A DNA stretch of 64,000 nt from Glandiceps talaboti (taxonomy: Eukaryota > Hemichordata > Enteropneusta > Spengelidae): the NCBI RefSeq assembly GCF_964340395.1, contig NC_135559.1:3313001-3377000 (forward strand), given 5' to 3'. Positions within the stretch are counted from its first letter, which is position 1. Each line of letters opens with the position of its first letter. A program made the translations under genes and the position numbers. Below, piece by piece: positions 1 to 64,000 of the stretch. The notes beneath the pieces are model-generated. The model was not told the origin of the DNA. It did no database searches and saw only the letters and a list, made by a program, of their open reading frames with translations.

Positions 1-285
1 GTGGGCAAAAATGATGAGTTTTTTAATGTTCACCACATAGTAAGAGATAGGGGAATACAAGAAATTGCTGTGCACACCAAATTGGTTGTGAGGGCGCACT
101 TTTTTACACATCACAAGCCTTTTTTTTAGGTGTGAATTTTTACTGAAAACCATTCGACCCTTGCTGGGTTCCCTTCCCTTGAGATGTCATTTAGTAGTAA
201 AGAAAACACAAACACACAGTCAAAATATATTGAAAGTGAAAGTAAGTGTACCATTGATAGGTTTTGTTCATAAATGTAAACTTAC
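1..285 (-). other. Start of DOCK-D intron 14
   Basis: Non-coding sequence downstream of the exon 14 donor (GTAAG at 281-285). Small ORFs here have no coding character. I see nothing else in this stretch. Confidence 0.8.
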
Positions 286-62059
<61,774 letters not shown>

Positions 62060-62063
<4 letters not shown>

Positions 62064-62071
62064 TTTGGCAT
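62060..62071 (-). promoter_or_regulatory. Upstream ORF overlapping the DOCK start codon (ATGA)
   Basis: ATG CCA AAA TGA: three codons, and the TGA stop shares two bases with the main ATG. This arrangement can lower translation or favour termination-reinitiation. It matters only if the transcript starts upstream of 62071. Confidence 0.6.
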
Positions 62072-62477
62072 CTAATTACGTCTGGGAAGCAAAAACTTCG
62101 AGGAGGAAACTTCACCTTCAGACTTCGACTTCAAGTCGCCATTTTCAAAAATACTCCCTAGGTGTGCCAAAATCAATGGTGGGGTAACTTTTGCATATTT
62201 TTCATTTAGAAATGCTTCAAGGGACTACAATGCAAGTTAAATGATTAATTGCAAGTTTATTGCGCTTATTTTTTCGAGAATACCTGCACATCTAAGACCT
62301 ATCCATAAATATATAATTTATTATCTTGGCTTAGGGAGTAAAATTCACAGGAAGCATTGCATCTTGGGAAAATAGGAGCAATAATCACATGACAGTCTGT
62401 GCGTCCAGATTGACATTACATCAACAAGTTCGAGTCTACCGACAACAGCGATCGTCTCTGGTTAATTCCTCATCAAA
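62064..62477. promoter_or_regulatory. Probable DOCK-D promoter / 5' leader, possibly bidirectional
   Basis: The interval between the minus-strand exon 1 and the plus-strand ATG at 62478 has more CpG than the introns in its first 100 bp, contains the YY1-type motif, and has no clear TATA box. The transcription start cannot be placed. Confidence 0.5.
62131..62142 (-). promoter_or_regulatory. Short upstream ORF / YY1-type motif
   Basis: On the minus strand GAAAATGGCGAC (62135-62146) fits the YY1 consensus AAnATGGCGnC, found near start sites of many animal genes. Its ATG opens a three-codon ORF ending TGA at 62131. Binding is inferred from sequence only. Confidence 0.45.
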
Positions 62478-62501
62478 ATGTCCAGTAAAATGAAGAAAAA
62501 G
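62478..62501 (+). CDS. Weak candidate first exon of a divergent gene
   Basis: AAAATGTCC gives an ATG with A at -3, eight codons (MSSKMKKK), then donor GTAGGT in phase 0. It is 415 bp from the DOCK start on the opposite strand. Very short; no homology is possible. Confidence 0.25.
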
Positions 62502-62969
62502 GTAGGTGTCGATAGATACGTAACTTGTGATATGGCTCTTTCACCTTTTTGAGGAACAGATCGTTCACGGAAAGAGGTATACCGAGGGAAAGTCCCACCA
62601 CTTTAGGCATGTTAGGGTGAGTGACCGAACGAAGCCCTATATCCGAATGATGAAAACCCCGATGACTCTTATCGCCGGGAAGCCGGGAAACATGCTATCC
62701 CAGATCCTACACACAGAAACATACGTGATGTTGTTTTTAAGTGACCAGACGGATACTTCACTTTCTTATCAACCGATCTTTACGCTCCTCCTCATTGCCA
62801 CCAATATAAGTGAAATTTTTGAGAGATTTATGGGACTCTTGAAGTTTACGTCACGAAATTTCTATGATCTCATCAGGTGATTCGCATGTGACCTTATCCT
62901 ACCCATTGTTCTAAAGCTTCTTTTCCAAAAAAGCGGATCTGAAATTAGTTTTTGAACAACATTTCCAAA

Positions 62970-63047
62970 ATGTCTCGGGTGTATACCAGCATAAATGGAA
63001 CAAGGCGTCGTAGTTCGTCGAGAAATCGTGTGTCGAACAAGAAAAAG
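62970..63047 (+). CDS. Candidate first exon of a divergent gene
   Basis: ATG with A at -3, 26 codons (MSRVYTSINGTRRRSSSRNR, then VSNKKK) before donor GTTGGT, phase 0. Arg/Ser-rich and hydrophilic, and its surroundings have several CpGs. It ends KKK like the candidate at 62478, so the two could be alternative first exons of one gene running off the right edge. Function unknown. Confidence 0.35.
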
Positions 63048-64000
63048 GTTGGTGTGTAGTAAAGTTACACAAAATCCAAATGTAAACTACTTTCTCACAG
63101 TGGCTATGCAATGGTATGTGGGAGTATCAGCACTCATTGATCTCCATACTAACACATTTATTGCTGTGGTTGACATTATAAGGAGCCGACATTATAGGTT
63201 GCCACATTCTCACGTTTCTTAAACCTTTTTCATGAAAGCCTGGCTGATGTTGGATTTCATCAGTCAACATTACATTTACATGGGATATGTGCACAGTGCA
63301 AGAAACTGATGCAATACAGTGCAATGTTAAAGTAAATGAAGTAATGTATATGGTTTAAATTTGTCGAGCCTGTCACTTTCATTTACATTTCAGGTAGAAA
63401 TTTGTTTGTTTAATTAAATGAAAATGTTACTTCCTGTCGAATTTTAGAACCCATGTCAGTGACAAAACTGGTTAAAATTCAATGTTACTATAAAGTTTAC
63501 AGGGTAATATGGGCCCATGTATTCAAGTAGATTATATCCACAAGTGAATGAAAACAGTTATGACAGAAAACAAACCCAGTGGAAATTTGAAATCCTTCAG
63601 ACTTCATAAAACAAACTTAACATGGAATCCAAGCCTTTTGAGTTATTCCAGGGTCAAGTCCCTTCATGTCTTGTCATTTACATCTACTGTGAAATATTAT
63701 AGGATAGCACGAATTTCATTCATGAATTTATCATTTCGACATCAGCTGCTCTGTTTTGTTTTACTTCATTCATATCACAAATTAAAAAAAAAATGAGTGT
63801 GATTTCACTAGCATTTTTGCTGTTGGAATGCTTGTTCTGTATTGGAATGTTTTCAACTCTGTTATGATTCCAAATACTTATCATCACAATAGTTTTCATC
63901 AATGGCTACCCCCCCCCCCCCTCTAGGCCCTATTATGTTTATGTAAATCTTACATAGATGACCAAAATTTGTTGATCAACTTGGTAGATCACATGACTTA
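63048..64000. other. Non-coding sequence to right edge
   Basis: AT-rich, with a C tract at about 63910-63921. Small ORFs lack coding character. Could be the first intron of a divergent plus-strand gene. Confidence 0.5.

Noticed and set aside
62527-62880. 117-codon plus-strand ORF near the DOCK promoter
   Set aside because: No motif recognised and poor start context; could be leader or intron of a divergent transcript, but nothing supports a protein.

Overview
The window is animal nuclear DNA. It is AT-rich and intron-dominated, with GT-AG splice sites, many microsatellites, short inverted-repeat transposons and a tRNA-derived SINE. The phylum cannot be fixed from sequence alone. The mix of palindromic MITEs, a SINE ending in a 'TATATAGCGCTTT'-type tail, and DOCK exons of recognisable but not vertebrate sequence suggests a marine invertebrate (a hemichordate, cephalochordate or lophotrochozoan would all fit).

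One protein-coding gene dominates. The minus strand carries the 5' part of a DOCK-D (zizimin; DOCK9/10/11-type) guanine-nucleotide exchange factor. Fourteen coding exons run from an ATG at 62063 down to 286, and the gene continues off the left edge. I placed every boundary by eye. All 13 introns are GT-AG, phases agree throughout, and the exons sum to 2046 nt (682 codons). They encode the DOCK-D N-terminal region, the complete PH domain, the linker with the [12 protein letters not shown] block, and the first residues of the DHR-1/C2 domain. The rest of DHR-1 and the catalytic DHR-2 domain lie outside the window. Exon 1 is 33 kb from exon 2, and exon 2 is 17.5 kb from exon 3; exons 3-14 are packed into 11 kb.

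Intron 1 contains two further minus-strand ATG-to-donor open segments (51370-51450 and 43318-43413) with good start contexts and the same phase as exon 1. They look like alternative first exons giving different N-termini. Weaker candidates lie at 33514-33582 and 17723-17749. The interval upstream of exon 1 (62064-62477) is comparatively CpG-rich, has a YY1-type ATGGCG motif, and may be bidirectional. Plus-strand candidate exons lie at 61655-61788 (with a W-x2-C-x9-C pattern as in claudin/PMP22 proteins), 62478-62501 and 62970-63047.

The introns are a collection of repeats. At least eight inverted-repeat element families are visible, several in more than one copy. There are two adjacent SINE copies, about a dozen tandem arrays (59-bp, 60-bp, 75-bp, about 110-bp, 133-bp and other units), long microsatellites including about 235 bp of CT repeat, and a relic of a THAP zinc-finger coding sequence. 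One 59-bp minisatellite appears to have expanded from the terminal repeat of a palindromic element. I found no CRISPR array, no operon-like organisation and no intact transposase gene.
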